Both the position numbers and the translations under genes were made by a program. From JAJPHT01 sp035526585 (GTDB lineage Archaea > Thermoplasmatota > SW-10-69-26 > JACQPN01 > JAJPHT01), in the NCBI GenBank assembly GCA_035526585.1, contig DATLCC010000130.1, positions 1-30,744 of the forward strand: a stretch of 30,744 nt of DNA. Direction: 5' to 3'. Shown one piece after another: positions 1 through 9,136 of this stretch; the stretch's first letter is position 1, and each line of letters starts with the position of its first letter. Under the pieces are notes generated by a model, which saw only the letters and a program-made list of their open reading frames with translations, was not told where the DNA came from and ran no database searches.

Positions 1-384
1 GACACGCGCACGTTCTACTACGGCTTCAGCGAGGTCGTCGTGGGCGCGTGGATCGCGCAGAACGGCGAGGCCGCCTACCGCGCCGCGTGGGACAAGGTGG
101 GCGCCGGGTTCGCGGACGGCGCCGGATGCCCCTGCGGCGAAGGGTGGATCGAGGGCATCCTGGAGGACGACGCGCTCTTCCGCCCGTGGGAGAGCGTGCG
201 CGCGAGCGACCCCGAGGGCTTCGACGCGCGCGTGAAGCCCTTCGTCAAGGACGAGGCCGCGCTCGAGGCGAAGGTGAACGCCGAGGCCGGCCCGCTCGCC
301 GGCCTCGGCATCCCGTTCCCCACGTGGCTGGCCGTCGTCGCCGCGAGCGCCGCAGCGCTCTTCCTCCGTGAACGGCGTGCGTGA
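1..384 (+). CDS. C-terminal part of a membrane-anchored protein (5' end outside window)
   Basis: The reading frame is open from base 1 to the TGA at 382-384, so only the last 127 residues are visible. The visible part is soluble-looking and acidic, with a CPCG pair around window residue 44. It ends in a hydrophobic stretch (roughly WLAVVAASAAALFL) followed by a short basic tail RERRA. That layout (Pro, hydrophobic span, Arg cluster at the very end) matches the C-terminal anchors of the giant surface protein and the metalloprotease in this window, so I infer a surface protein tethered at its C terminus. No family was recognised. A GTG at 40 is in frame, but coding-like sequence continues upstream of it, so it is probably not the start. 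Confidence 0.7.
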   Translation, partial: DTRTFYYGFSEVVVGAWIAQNGEAAYRAAWDKVGAGFADGAGCPCGEGWIEGILEDDALFRPWESVRASDPEGFDARVKPFVKDEAALEAKVNAEAGPLAGLGIPFPTWLAVVAASAAALFLRERRA

Positions 385-403
385 GCACGCCCGTTCGCGG
401 CGC

Positions 404-414
404 TAAGCCTTATG
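404..414 (+). promoter_or_regulatory. TATA-like box upstream of the M50 protease
   Basis: The AT-rich string TAAGCCTTATG stands out in GC-rich sequence and lies 25-35 nt before the GTG at 439. This is the spacing expected for an archaeal TATA box driving a leaderless transcript. Inferred from position and composition only. Confidence 0.45.
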
Positions 415-438
415 CCGAGGTCGGTCTAGCGAGCCCTC

Positions 439-1620
439 GTGGCCGGTCCCCCCGTCCCGCCGCTCGCCTTCGACGCCGCGGCGCTGCGCGCGCGCATCGA
501 GCAGCGCTTCCGCGTCTACGACGTGCAGACGGACGAGCACGTCGTCGCCTTCTACGTCGACGCGCCCAAGGACACGCTCGAGCGCGACTTCAACGAGCTG
601 AAGGCCGAGCTCAAGGCGGACGGCCTCGTGCCGCTCCTCAAGTACCAGGGGGGCGAGCACGCGATCTACGTGCTGCGGCACCCCGAGCGGCGCAAGCGCG
701 GGTGGAAGCTCAATCTCGTCCTCTTCCTCGTCACGATCGTCACGACGACGCTCGCGGGATCGTTCAGCGCCTTCTCCTACTACCATCAGTCCGACTCGCT
801 CGCCGACCTCACGGAGATGCAGTACGTCGCGCGCGTCTTCGAGCCCGCCAACATCGGCCTGGGCTTCCTGAGCTTCGCGCTGCCGCTCATGGCGATCCTC
901 ACCGTGCACGAGTTCGGGCACTACATCTGGGCCCGCAAGCACGGCATGGAGGCCTCGCTCCCCTTCTTCATCCCCGTGCCGCCCTTCCTCGGGCTCAACA
1001 TCGGCACGTTCGGCGCGTTCATCAGCATGCGCGAGCCCATGCCCAACCGCAAGGCGCTCTTCGACGTCGGCGCCTCGGGCCCGATCGCGGGCTTCTGCGT
1101 CGCCGTCCCCGTCGTGCTGATCGGCCTCTTCCTCATGGCCGCGCACCCGGTGCTCGTCGACGCGAACGACGACTCCTCCTTCACGATCGGCACGCCGCTC
1201 CTCTACGATCTCCTCGCCGCGCCCTTCCACCTTCCGGACAACACGCTCACGCACCCGACGGCGTTCGCCGGCTGGGTCGGCCTCTTCGTCACCGCGATCA
1301 ACCTTCTTCCCGCCGGCCAACTGGACGGCGGGCACGTCGCGAGCGCCATGTTCGGCGACCGCGCGCGCTACGCGAGCTACGCGGCCGTCGTCGGCCTCCT
1401 CGGCCTCGGCCTCGCCCCCCTCGTCACGATCCCGGGCATCGGACACCTTCCCGGCTACGACGGGTGGCTCTTCTTCGCGATCCTCATCGGCTTCCTCGGC
1501 ATCCGCCACCCGCCCACGCTCGACGGCGTGAGCGGCATCGACCGCAAGCGCATGCTCGTGGGCTGGCTCACCTTCGCCATGGGGATCCTCTGCTTCACGC
1601 TCGTCCCCATCTCGCCCTGA
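439..1620 (+). CDS. Site-2 protease family protein (M50 zinc metalloprotease, no PDZ)
   Basis: This 393-residue polytopic protein belongs to the M50 intramembrane metalloproteases, which cut transmembrane segments of substrates inside the bilayer. Visible evidence: HEFGH at residues 157-161 within a hydrophobic helix (zinc ligands and catalytic Glu), and NLLPAGQLDGGH with LDGG at 295-298, which supplies the third zinc ligand. About 90 N-terminal residues form a soluble alpha/beta region before the first membrane span (about 91-112); several spans follow. There is no PDZ domain, unlike the second M50 protein at 16382-17845. The GTG at 439 was chosen because a TATA-like box lies 25-35 nt upstream. 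mptE follows after 43 nt on the same strand, so the two are probably co-transcribed. The substrate cannot be told from the sequence. Confidence 0.88.
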   Translation: MAGPPVPPLAFDAAALRARIEQRFRVYDVQTDEHVVAFYVDAPKDTLERDFNELKAELKADGLVPLLKYQGGEHAIYVLRHPERRKRGWKLNLVLFLVTIVTTTLAGSFSAFSYYHQSDSLADLTEMQYVARVFEPANIGLGFLSFALPLMAILTVHEFGHYIWARKHGMEASLPFFIPVPPFLGLNIGTFGAFISMREPMPNRKALFDVGASGPIAGFCVAVPVVLIGLFLMAAHPVLVDANDDSSFTIGTPLLYDLLAAPFHLPDNTLTHPTAFAGWVGLFVTAINLLPAGQLDGGHVASAMFGDRARYASYAAVVGLLGLGLAPLVTIPGIGHLPGYDGWLFFAILIGFLGIRHPPTLDGVSGIDRKRMLVGWLTFAMGILCFTLVPISP

Positions 1621-1663
1621 CGCCGCCCGAACCCTGAAGCGCACGCGCGCGCCTGAGGCGCCC

Positions 1664-2296
1664 GTGCACTGGCGCGCGTGGGAGCCGACGTATCGCGCGA
1701 TCCTCGCCGACTTCGGCTACGACGCGCTCGCGGACGAGGAGGCGCGCGACCTCCTCGCGCTGCTCTCCGCCGGCCGCCCGCGCCCCGATCTCGCCGCGCT
1801 GCGCGCGCAGCTCGCGGGCCGCGAGGTGTGCATCGTCGGTCCGCGCGCGCCCGCGAAGCTCCCCGACGCGCCGATCGTCGCGACCGACGCCGCGATGGGC
1901 TTCCTGCGCGAGTCGCCCCTCTGCATCGTGACGGATCTCGACGGCGATGCCGACGCGCAGCTCGCCGCGAACGCGCGCGGCGTCCCGCTCTTCCTCCACG
2001 CGCACGGCGACAACCGCGACGCGCTGCGCCGCTACGCCCCCCAGACGCGCGGGCCCGTGCAGCCCACGACGCAGGCGCACCCGGTCGGCCCCGTCGCGAA
2101 CTACGGGGGCTTCACCGACGGCGACCGCGCCTGCTGCCTCGCCGCCCACCTGGGCGCGCGATCGCTCCTCCTCGCCGGCTTCGACTTCGAGACGCCGGTC
2201 GCGAAGGTCGGGAGCGATCCCACGACGAAGAAGCGAAAACTGCGCTGGGCGAGGCATATCGTCGCGTCGCTGGGGATCCCGTACCGGCACCTCTGA
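1664..2296 (+). CDS. mptE: 6-hydroxymethyl-7,8-dihydropterin pyrophosphokinase, MptE type
   Basis: The protein is 210 residues. MptE transfers pyrophosphate from ATP to 6-hydroxymethyl-dihydropterin, a step toward tetrahydromethanopterin or folate-like cofactors in archaea. Family features seen: the N-terminal W-x5-I-x4-G region, VTDLDGD around residue 90, HAHGDN around 112, and GGFTDGDRA followed by a GA-x3-LLAGFDF strand. The length fits the archaeal family, formerly DUF115. The start is GTG at 1664, directly giving HWRAWEP, which fits the family N terminus. It lies 43 nt behind the M50 protease with no obvious promoter, so it is probably in that operon. It faces the giant gene convergently across a GC-rich gap. 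Confidence 0.85.
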   Translation: MHWRAWEPTYRAILADFGYDALADEEARDLLALLSAGRPRPDLAALRAQLAGREVCIVGPRAPAKLPDAPIVATDAAMGFLRESPLCIVTDLDGDADAQLAANARGVPLFLHAHGDNRDALRRYAPQTRGPVQPTTQAHPVGPVANYGGFTDGDRACCLAAHLGARSLLLAGFDFETPVAKVGSDPTTKKRKLRWARHIVASLGIPYRHL

Positions 2297-2306
2297 CCCG
2301 GGGCTC

Positions 2307-2505
2307 GGGCTCGGACGAGGGCGGGGGGCGCGCGAGGTCGTGGGCGCGGGAGGTCGGGGGCGGGGGGGGCCCGCCCTCCCGCGACCGGGCGCTCGCCCTC
2401 GCGGCGGCCCGCATGCGGGCGAGAGAGGGGCGGGGGCGTGAAGGTGCCCCCGACCGCACCCGCCCTCGAGCGAGGCCGCGCCCGCCCCCGGCCCTCGTCC
2501 AAGCC
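2307..2505. repeat. Long-range imperfect inverted repeat in a gene-free convergent gap
   Basis: The gap 2297-2528 between mptE (+) and the giant gene (-) has no credible gene. Its ends form an imperfect inverted repeat: 2307-2334 (contains GGACGAGGGCGGGGGGCGC) pairs with 2477-2505 (complement GGACGAGGGCCGGGGGCG). Between them are a small perfect palindrome GCCCGCATGCGGGC near 2409-2422 and dense G runs around 2350-2370. The composition could support a long hairpin or G-rich structure acting as a bidirectional transcription barrier. That role is inference. Confidence 0.55.
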
Positions 2506-2528
2506 CAGCCCGACCGGGGGTGATCGCC

Positions 2529-5500
2529 TCAGCGGCGCCGCCGCAGCGCGATCGCGAGCGCCGCGAGCGCGACGAGCACGGCCGGAAGCGGCGCCATCGG
2601 GACGCCCTTCGCCGGCGCGTCGTGGACGGGCGGCGCAGGCGTCGGCGTCGTCGGCGGCGCGGAGGGCGTCGGGGTCGCGCCAGGCTTCGAGCCCGGAGGG
2701 ACCGCGGCCTGCGGCTTCGGCACGACGATCGTCTTTGCGAGCGTCGCCTCGTTCCCGTTCGCGTCCGTCGCGCGGAAAGTGACGGGGAACTCGCCCGGTG
2801 GCAGCGTCGTGAGCGCGCTCCAGACGCCGTCGGCCGCGCGCGCGTCCGCGCCCTGGCCGTCGTCCGCGAGCGCGACCTCGTGCCCGCCGACGTCGGCGCG
2901 CACGCGCGTCGCGTCCTTGTCGAGCGAAGCCGTGAGGAGCACGCCCGCGCTCACGGCGTCGCCGCCGGCGCCTCGGAACATGGGCGGCGCGCGGTCGAGC
3001 GCGAACGCGCCGCTCGTGACTTCCGTCGAGAGCGTGCCGTCCGTCGCGATCGCGTGGAGGCGATACTTGCCGTCCGCCATCCTCGCCGCGTCGATCGCGA
3101 TGCCGTTGGGCTTGCCCTCGTAGGGGCACGCGAGGTCCACCGTCGCGCCCTCCTTCCGGAGGCACACCTTGACCATCGGCTGCGTGCCGTCGGGGTCGCT
3201 CGCGTCGAGCTCGACCGGGATGCTCCTCCCGAACACGCTGCCCGCGACGGGCGCAAGGAGCGTGAGGAGCGGAGCCTGGTCGGGCGCGGCGTCCGTGGGG
3301 ACGCTCACGGGCGCCGTGACCGACGCTTCGCTCGCGTGGCCGACGGGGTCGATCGCCGTCACGCGGAAGGAGAACGCGTGGCCCGGCACGCCGCTGAAGG
3401 TGGCGCCCGTCTCGTGCGTCGAGTCGAGCCACGTGGCCCACGCGCCGCCGCCGTCGCGCGACTCCACGTGATAGCTTTTGACGGCAGAGTCTCCGTCCTG
3501 GCCGGTCCACGAGACGCCGATGTGCACGCCCGCGAGGGACGAGGCGGCGATGCTCGCCGTGGGCGCGTCACGATCCGGGACGAAGGCGAAGGGATCTGCG
3601 CCGTTCGCGTGGAGCGTCGTCTTCCCGGCGCTCGTCTCGGCCACGACGAACTGCACCATCGCGGCGCGGGCGAGGCCCGCGAGCGCGCCTGGCGCGAGCG
3701 TGGCGCTGAAGGCGCCCTCGCTCCCGGTCATCGCGACCTTCGTCGCGGTGGCGCCGGTGGGGTCCGTCGGCGACCACCACAGCTCCCACGTCGACGCGAG
3801 CGGCGAGGAGGCGCCGGGGTACACGTGCACCGTGATGGACTTGAGGCCGTCGAGCACGGCGTCGCCGTCGAGCTGCGCGCCGGTCGCGGTGCGGGCGCCA
3901 TCGGTCGCGCTCACGACAGGCGACGGGCTGCCCGTCTTGGTCGTGGTCAGGTGGTCGGTGAGGGCCTGCTGCGTCGCGGCGGGATCGTCCGCGCCGGAGG
4001 CAAGGAGCGCGACAGTGCCGCTCGCGATCGCCGCCCACTGCGACGGGTCGGAGCGCTGCAGCGCGTCGGCCATCTCGATCGCGGCGCGGCGCAGATCGAT
4101 CCCTGGCACGGGCTCGTCGTCGGAGGCGAGCGTCCGCGCCACGAGCGCGGCGATCGCCTGCGCGTCGGGATCGCCCACGCCCGCTGGCGAGAGGCCGGCC
4201 GCGATGCCGGCGAGGATCGCGATCGCGTCCGACGAGGGGACGCCGTCGATCTCGGGCGCGGCCCCCTCGAGGAGCGCGGCGACGAACGCGGTCGCGTCGC
4301 CCGCGTCGGGCGTCGGCAGCTCCCGCGCGGCCTGCGGGATCCCCTGGCCGAGCGCTTCGCCCAGCGTCGTTCCGAGCGCGGCGCACGCGCTCTCGTCAGG
4401 CGCGGGGCAGGGCGTGCCGAGCGCGCCCGCGATCGCGGCGGCGGCCCACGCGTCGGCCCCGTCGGTCGCCTCGTCGAGGCTCCACGGGCTCGACGCCGCG
4501 AACGCCTGCACGTAGGCGAGCGCGAGCGCGAGGTCGGGGTCGGGGCCGATGCGGTCGGGCGAGGTCGGCGGCGCGGCGAGCGCGGCGCTCGTCTCCGCCT
4601 GCGACCACGCCGCGAGGCGCGCCGGGTAGCCTTCGCCCGGGGTCACGGGCGGCAGATCCGTCGCGGCCGCGACGAGCGCGTCGAGATAGGCCTGGAGCTT
4701 CGTGAGATCCCGTGGCGCGGCGAGCGCCGCGGCGGCCATGCCCTCCGCGTGCGCCTGCAGGTTCGTGCGGTAGTCTTCGAACGCGCTCGCGCCGGGGCCT
4801 TCGGCGCCGTCGTCGCCGCTCCCGCCGCCGTCGTCCGCAGGCGGCTCTTCGGAGCCGTCGTCGGGCGCGGTGAGCTTGGCGAGGGTGTACGAGTCCGGCG
4901 GCGCGGGCGGCGCGAACGACGTCGCGAGCGCCTCGGCGTATCCGGCGAGCGCGGGCGCCTGCTCGTCGCGGATGCCGGAGCCCGCCGCGACGATGGCGCC
5001 GACGCCCCCGTTCGCGAGGCCGGCATACCAGTCGAGCACGAGCTGCGCGTCGGCCGCGCTCGGATCGAGGAGCGTCTGTTGCGCGCCGGCGGAGAGGCCC
5101 GCGGCCCAGGCGTCGAGCGACGCGTCGGGGACGGGCTCGCGCGCGTACTTCTTGAGCGCGCCCTCGTCCTCGAAGATGGCGCGCCCACCGCCCTGGAGGA
5201 CGACGTCGGCGAGGAGGTACTCCGCGTCGGCGAGCCCGCCGTCGAAGCCCGGGTACGGGGGAAGCGCGCCGATCGCGTCGCTCGGGAGCGTCGAGGTCGC
5301 ATCCCAGACGGCGTCGGTCCACGCGTCGAAGAGCTCGTAGGGGCTGCCGTCCGTCGAGGGGAACGTCGGCTCCTCCGGGGCGTCGCCGCCTTCGGGCGTG
5401 ACGGAGTGGTCGTCGGCAACGAACGCGGTGATCGCGGCCGTCGCGCCGGCGGCCCATCCCAGGATGGGGTCATTTTCCGCGTCCAGGGGGGGCGGGTGCG

Positions 5501-8500
5501 CGGGGTCGGGCTCGTACGTGACGAGCGCGTGGAGCCCGTCGCCCACGAGCTGCGTCGTGAGCAGGATGCGCTCGGACGACTCGTCGGCGAAGACGAGCGG
5601 GGGCGCGCGCGGCCCGCAGTCGAGCTGCGCGTCCTCGGTCGCGGGGCACAGGCCATGGCCGCCGAGGACGAGGAACGCCCACTCGCCGACGAGCGCGATG
5701 CCGGCCTGCGTCGGCGCGGTGTCAGGCTGATAGCCTTCGAGGCCCGCCGTCGTGATCCCGTTCGCCCAGAGCTGCAGGCGCTCCGTGTAGTTCGCGAAGG
5801 AGCAGACGTCGTCCGCGCACGCGGCCGGCGGCTCCTCTTCGCAGGGCGGCTCGGTGCAACCGGTGCCGCCACCGTTGTCGTCCTCGGGGCAGGCGCTGTC
5901 GACCTTGTTCGCACAGAGGAACGCGTCGGTCTCGTCCGGGATGGTGTCGACGCCGCTCGTGATCCCCGCGAGGTAGGCAAGGAGCGCCTCCTGCGTGGGC
6001 GGGTCGAGGAGAAGATCGGTCGGGAAGGCGCCGGCGGCCTGCGCGATGCCGGTGACGTATGCGACGACGGCGTCCTCTTCGTCCTGGCTCATCGCCGGCG
6101 GAAGGTGCTCGAGCGCGGGCGCGATCGTGCCTTCGGCCCACACCGCGAGCGCGGTCTCGAGCTCGTCGGCTTCCGGCACGTGGTCGCGGGCGCCAAGCGC
6201 CCACTCGGCGGCGCCGAAGGCGAAGCGGACCGTCGCCTCGTACTGCGTCTGGGTGACGTTCTTGCGGATGGGGCCCACGACGGCGCTGGCCGTCTTCACC
6301 CACTGGATGCGCGCGCTGATGTCGTCCTCGACGGCGTCTTCGGGAAGCTCTTCGACGGCGAGCATGACGCCCTGGACCCACGCTTCGGTGTATTCCCCCG
6401 GGTCCTGCGGGAGGCCTTCGCCCATCGCCATGAGGTAGGCGATCGCGGCGGGCGCGTAGTCCGCGTCCTTGAAGCGCTCGATGGCCTGCGCGTTGTCGAG
6501 GATCGTGAGCGCGGCGGCCTTGCCGGCGCGGAGCGTGCCGAGGTCGGGGTGACGCTCGACCCAGTTCGTCGGCTCGAGCAGGTAGTGCGCGAACGCCTTG
6601 GCGTGGTCGTGCACGTCGCCGCTCTGGAGGTTCGCGATCACCTGCTTGAGCTTGACCGAGGGCACCGCCGCGCCGAGCACGGTCGTCGCGTACTCGTCCA
6701 TCGCGTCGAGCGTCTGCTTCGGCTTGGGATCCGTCGGATCGAGGTGGAAGGAGCCGGCGAGGTCCTCGATCGCCGTCTGCGTGAACGTCTGGAGCCACTC
6801 GGCATCCGCGATCCCGTAGCCGGTCTCGTCGGTGAGGTCGTTGCCCTTGTTCGCGACCCATCCGGCCGGCGTGGCGCCGATGACCTCGCCAAACGCCCTG
6901 ACGCTGTCATAGGGCGCAGCGCCGGCGGCGGCGATCGCGCCGATCAGGCCGACCCCGCCCTCGACGCCCTCGGAGAACCACGTGCCGATCGCGGCATCGA
7001 GGCCTTCCGTGTCGTCGAAGAGCGCCTGCGGGTTCCTCGTCTCGAGGAAGCCGCTCGCGATGCCGTCGCCGAACGCCTGCGCAAGCTCCGGGTCGGAGAG
7101 AGGCGCGGCGCCCACGAGGCCCGTGGCGCCCGTCGCGATCGCGGTCGCGGCCTCGGTGATGAACGCCGCATCTGCGTCGCTCGCGCCCGCGACGCGCGTC
7201 AGGTTCTCCATGCGTGTGGTGAGGCGCGTCGTGGCGCCCGCGGTGAAGTTCTCGAGGATCGACGCCTGCGTGCCGTCGCTCATCGGAAGGTCCGTGATCG
7301 CGGAGGAAAGGCCGGCGAGCCAAGCTTCGGTGAGCCCGAGCGCGGCGGTGGAGGCGCCCGCGAGGTCGGCAAGGCCCGCGGTGAGCCCCTCCGCGTAGGC
7401 GGCGACCGCGTCGGGGTCGCTGGGCGGATGCGCGACGGTCAGGATGCAGGCGAGCCCCGGACCGGTGAGGCCGTCCGCGTAGGCGCGGATGTCGTCCTCG
7501 ATCTGCGGCTGGTAGCCCGGGAGCGCCTGGAGGTACGTGGCGCCGCCCTCGGAGAGGCCCGCGGCGAGCGCGGCGATCTCCTCGCTTGCGCCAGGCGAGA
7601 CCGCGCCGGTGAGGTTCTCGCGCGCCTGGGCGACGCCGTTCACGCCGCCGGCGCCCAGCGCATCGGCCCACGCGAAGAGAAGCGGAAGCGAGGCGGGCTC
7701 CTCCCAGGGGGGAGAGCCCGCGTGCCCCTCGGCGAGCGCGTCGAACCATCGTTCGAGGTCCTCGCGCGCAGGCGCGGGGGCGCCCTGCGGGAAGCTCGTG
7801 ACAAGGCCGGCGACCATGCCGTCGATGCCGCCCGCGGCGAACGTCGCGATCGCGTCGACCGGCGCGTCGGAGGAGGAGCCCGCAAGCTCCGCGCGGACGA
7901 AGCCGGTCGTGAACGTGGTGATGTCGGAGAGCGCGGGGGAGCCCCCGATCGCGGCGAGGGCAGCGCCCTGCTCGTCGAGGCCGTCGAAGAGATCGCTCGC
8001 GAGGACGACGCCGAACTCCTCGAGATCCGCGGGGGGAAGCGCGGGCGCGTCGGAGAAGATCGCGCCCATCGCGCCGGCGAAGACGCCCTCGGTCGCGGCG
8101 CCATCGATGGCGGCGCGCGCGGAGCTGGGCGCCTTGGCGATCTCGTCGAGCGCGCCGGACATGTACCCTTCCGCGAGCGCGGAGAGCGCGCCCTTGTCGG
8201 CGGCGCTCGTGAGCGTGTTGGGCGCGACGGCGAGCGCGCCCCGCGCGGCGCCCGCGGCGATCGCGGTGACATCACTGAGCTGCGAGGAGGAGAGCGACGG
8301 GGCCGAAGCGGGGACGCCAGCCTGGAGGCCGTCCGCGACGGCGCGGGCGCGCTGGTACGCCTCGCTCGTCGGAAGGAGGCCGGCGATCGTGGGCGAGACG
8401 CCGGCCTCGATCGCGTTGCCGATCGGGCCCGCGAGCGCCGTCGCTTCCAGCGCCTCGTCGGCGGAGAAGACCTGCGGCACGACGAGCGCCCCCGCGACAA

Positions 8501-8546
8501 GAAGGCTCGCGAGAAGACCTGCGACGACGACACGACGGTCCAGCAT
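2529..8546 (-). CDS. Giant surface protein (2005 aa): helical repeats, beta-domains, C-terminal anchor
   Basis: An N-terminal hydrophobic signal (residues 1-27) is followed by about 1,500 residues of Ala/Gly-rich degenerate helical repeats. Each repeat has an aromatic residue, then a small or acidic residue and Gly, as in AYAEGLTAGLADL, EAWLAGLSSAITDL and RAYADGLTGP, recurring every 25-34 residues. A Cys-rich loop with CTEPPC and CADDVC lies near residue 895. Around residue 1565 the protein changes to beta-domains: one unassigned, one fibronectin III-like (about 1655-1750) and two Ig-like, the last containing DDGQGADARAADGVW. A Pro/Thr stalk (about 1940-1980) leads to a C-terminal hydrophobic span ending RRRR. 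Inferred: an exported, wall-anchored structural or adhesive protein. No enzyme motif was seen. ATG at 8546 is preceded on the coding strand by GGGGGATAGGAT, a possible ribosome binding site. Long open frames on the opposite strand are GC-driven shadows. Confidence 0.85.
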   Translation of the reverse strand: MLDRRVVVAGLLASLLVAGALVVPQVFSADEALEATALAGPIGNAIEAGVSPTIAGLLPTSEAYQRARAVADGLQAGVPASAPSLSSSQLSDVTAIAAGAARGALAVAPNTLTSAADKGALSALAEGYMSGALDEIAKAPSSARAAIDGAATEGVFAGAMGAIFSDAPALPPADLEEFGVVLASDLFDGLDEQGAALAAIGGSPALSDITTFTTGFVRAELAGSSSDAPVDAIATFAAGGIDGMVAGLVTSFPQGAPAPAREDLERWFDALAEGHAGSPPWEEPASLPLLFAWADALGAGGVNGVAQARENLTGAVSPGASEEIAALAAGLSEGGATYLQALPGYQPQIEDDIRAYADGLTGPGLACILTVAHPPSDPDAVAAYAEGLTAGLADLAGASTAALGLTEAWLAGLSSAITDLPMSDGTQASILENFTAGATTRLTTRMENLTRVAGASDADAAFITEAATAIATGATGLVGAAPLSDPELAQAFGDGIASGFLETRNPQALFDDTEGLDAAIGTWFSEGVEGGVGLIGAIAAAGAAPYDSVRAFGEVIGATPAGWVANKGNDLTDETGYGIADAEWLQTFTQTAIEDLAGSFHLDPTDPKPKQTLDAMDEYATTVLGAAVPSVKLKQVIANLQSGDVHDHAKAFAHYLLEPTNWVERHPDLGTLRAGKAAALTILDNAQAIERFKDADYAPAAIAYLMAMGEGLPQDPGEYTEAWVQGVMLAVEELPEDAVEDDISARIQWVKTASAVVGPIRKNVTQTQYEATVRFAFGAAEWALGARDHVPEADELETALAVWAEGTIAPALEHLPPAMSQDEEDAVVAYVTGIAQAAGAFPTDLLLDPPTQEALLAYLAGITSGVDTIPDETDAFLCANKVDSACPEDDNGGGTGCTEPPCEEEPPAACADDVCSFANYTERLQLWANGITTAGLEGYQPDTAPTQAGIALVGEWAFLVLGGHGLCPATEDAQLDCGPRAPPLVFADESSERILLTTQLVGDGLHALVTYEPDPAHPPPLDAENDPILGWAAGATAAITAFVADDHSVTPEGGDAPEEPTFPSTDGSPYELFDAWTDAVWDATSTLPSDAIGALPPYPGFDGGLADAEYLLADVVLQGGGRAIFEDEGALKKYAREPVPDASLDAWAAGLSAGAQQTLLDPSAADAQLVLDWYAGLANGGVGAIVAAGSGIRDEQAPALAGYAEALATSFAPPAPPDSYTLAKLTAPDDGSEEPPADDGGGSGDDGAEGPGASAFEDYRTNLQAHAEGMAAAALAAPRDLTKLQAYLDALVAAATDLPPVTPGEGYPARLAAWSQAETSAALAAPPTSPDRIGPDPDLALALAYVQAFAASSPWSLDEATDGADAWAAAAIAGALGTPCPAPDESACAALGTTLGEALGQGIPQAARELPTPDAGDATAFVAALLEGAAPEIDGVPSSDAIAILAGIAAGLSPAGVGDPDAQAIAALVARTLASDDEPVPGIDLRRAAIEMADALQRSDPSQWAAIASGTVALLASGADDPAATQQALTDHLTTTKTGSPSPVVSATDGARTATGAQLDGDAVLDGLKSITVHVYPGASSPLASTWELWWSPTDPTGATATKVAMTGSEGAFSATLAPGALAGLARAAMVQFVVAETSAGKTTLHANGADPFAFVPDRDAPTASIAASSLAGVHIGVSWTGQDGDSAVKSYHVESRDGGGAWATWLDSTHETGATFSGVPGHAFSFRVTAIDPVGHASEASVTAPVSVPTDAAPDQAPLLTLLAPVAGSVFGRSIPVELDASDPDGTQPMVKVCLRKEGATVDLACPYEGKPNGIAIDAARMADGKYRLHAIATDGTLSTEVTSGAFALDRAPPMFRGAGGDAVSAGVLLTASLDKDATRVRADVGGHEVALADDGQGADARAADGVWSALTTLPPGEFPVTFRATDANGNEATLAKTIVVPKPQAAVPPGSKPGATPTPSAPPTTPTPAPPVHDAPAKGVPMAPLPAVLVALAALAIALRRRR

Positions 8547-8671
8547 ATCCTATCCCCCACTCTGGGTGCCCGTGCTTCGAGGGCATGCTGGTCATCCCCT
8601 GTTCGGGAACGTGCCTCCGGCCGTACCGCAATCCCCTTAAGTGCGATCCAAGCGGGCGGGCGCTGGCTGGT

Positions 8672-8679
8672 GGATATTT
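8672..8679 (+). promoter_or_regulatory. TATA-like box for the Nudix gene
   Basis: GGATATTT lies 26-33 nt upstream of the ATG at 8705, the expected spacing for a leaderless archaeal transcript. A second AT-rich string, CCTTAAG around 8635-8641, could serve the divergent giant gene. Both are positional inferences. Confidence 0.4.
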
Positions 8680-8704
8680 CCGCGGCGCCTCGCATGCCGC
8701 GCCG

Positions 8705-9115
8705 ATGCTGAAGCGCAAGGTCCAGGTCCTCGTCTACCGCCACGCGCCCATGCTCGAGGTCCTGCTCCTCAAGCGCGCGCGGCCGTCGAAGGAGGGGATC
8801 GCCGAGGACTGGGCGCCCGTGACCGGGAACGTCGAGCGGCACGAGGAGCTGCGCGCGGCGGCCATGCGCGAGTGCGCGGAGGAGATCGCATGCGACGTGG
8901 CGCCCGAGCCGCTCGCGCTCACCTTCACGTACGAGAAGAAGGGGCAGCGCTTCCACGAGACCATCTACGCCGCGAGCGTGCCCGCGGACGAGCAGGTCGA
9001 GATCAGCGACGAGCACGCGGCCTTCGAGTGGGTGTCGCTCGCCGAGGCCGAGAAGCGGCTGCATTGGCCCGAGCAGAAGAAGGCGCTGGCGGCGCTTGCC
9101 ACGCGCTGGTCATGA
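8705..9115 (+). CDS. Nudix hydrolase, NudB-like
   Basis: This 136-residue Nudix protein hydrolyses a nucleoside diphosphate linked to another moiety; the exact substrate is unknown. The Nudix box is clear: G-x5-E-x7-RE-x2-EE at GNVERHEELRAAAMRECAEE, near residues 39-58, with the usual Gly after EE replaced by Ala. Flanking segments (WAPVTGNV before it; HETIYAASV, then SDEHAAFEWVSLAEAEKRL and a final WPEQKKAL) resemble the NudB-type dihydroneopterin triphosphate pyrophosphatases. The frame is open upstream to 8585, but ATG 8705 gives the normal N terminus and sits 26 nt after a TATA-like box. A pterin link with mptE, 6.4 kb away, is possible but unproven. Confidence 0.85.
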   Translation: MLKRKVQVLVYRHAPMLEVLLLKRARPSKEGIAEDWAPVTGNVERHEELRAAAMRECAEEIACDVAPEPLALTFTYEKKGQRFHETIYAASVPADEQVEISDEHAAFEWVSLAEAEKRLHWPEQKKALAALATRWS

Positions 9116-9136
9116 TGGCACGCGCCACCGCTGGAC

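Noticed and set aside
403..1644. Minus-strand frame opposite the M50 protease
   Set aside because: Composition-driven shadow: extremely rich in Arg, Glu and Val and with no motifs, whereas the plus-strand frame has HEFGH and LDGG.
2520..8711. A 2063-codon open frame on the plus strand across the giant gene
   Set aside because: It is an Arg/Gly/Glu/Val-rich mirror of a high-GC gene with no domains. The minus-strand frame has a signal peptide, FN3-like domains and an anchor.
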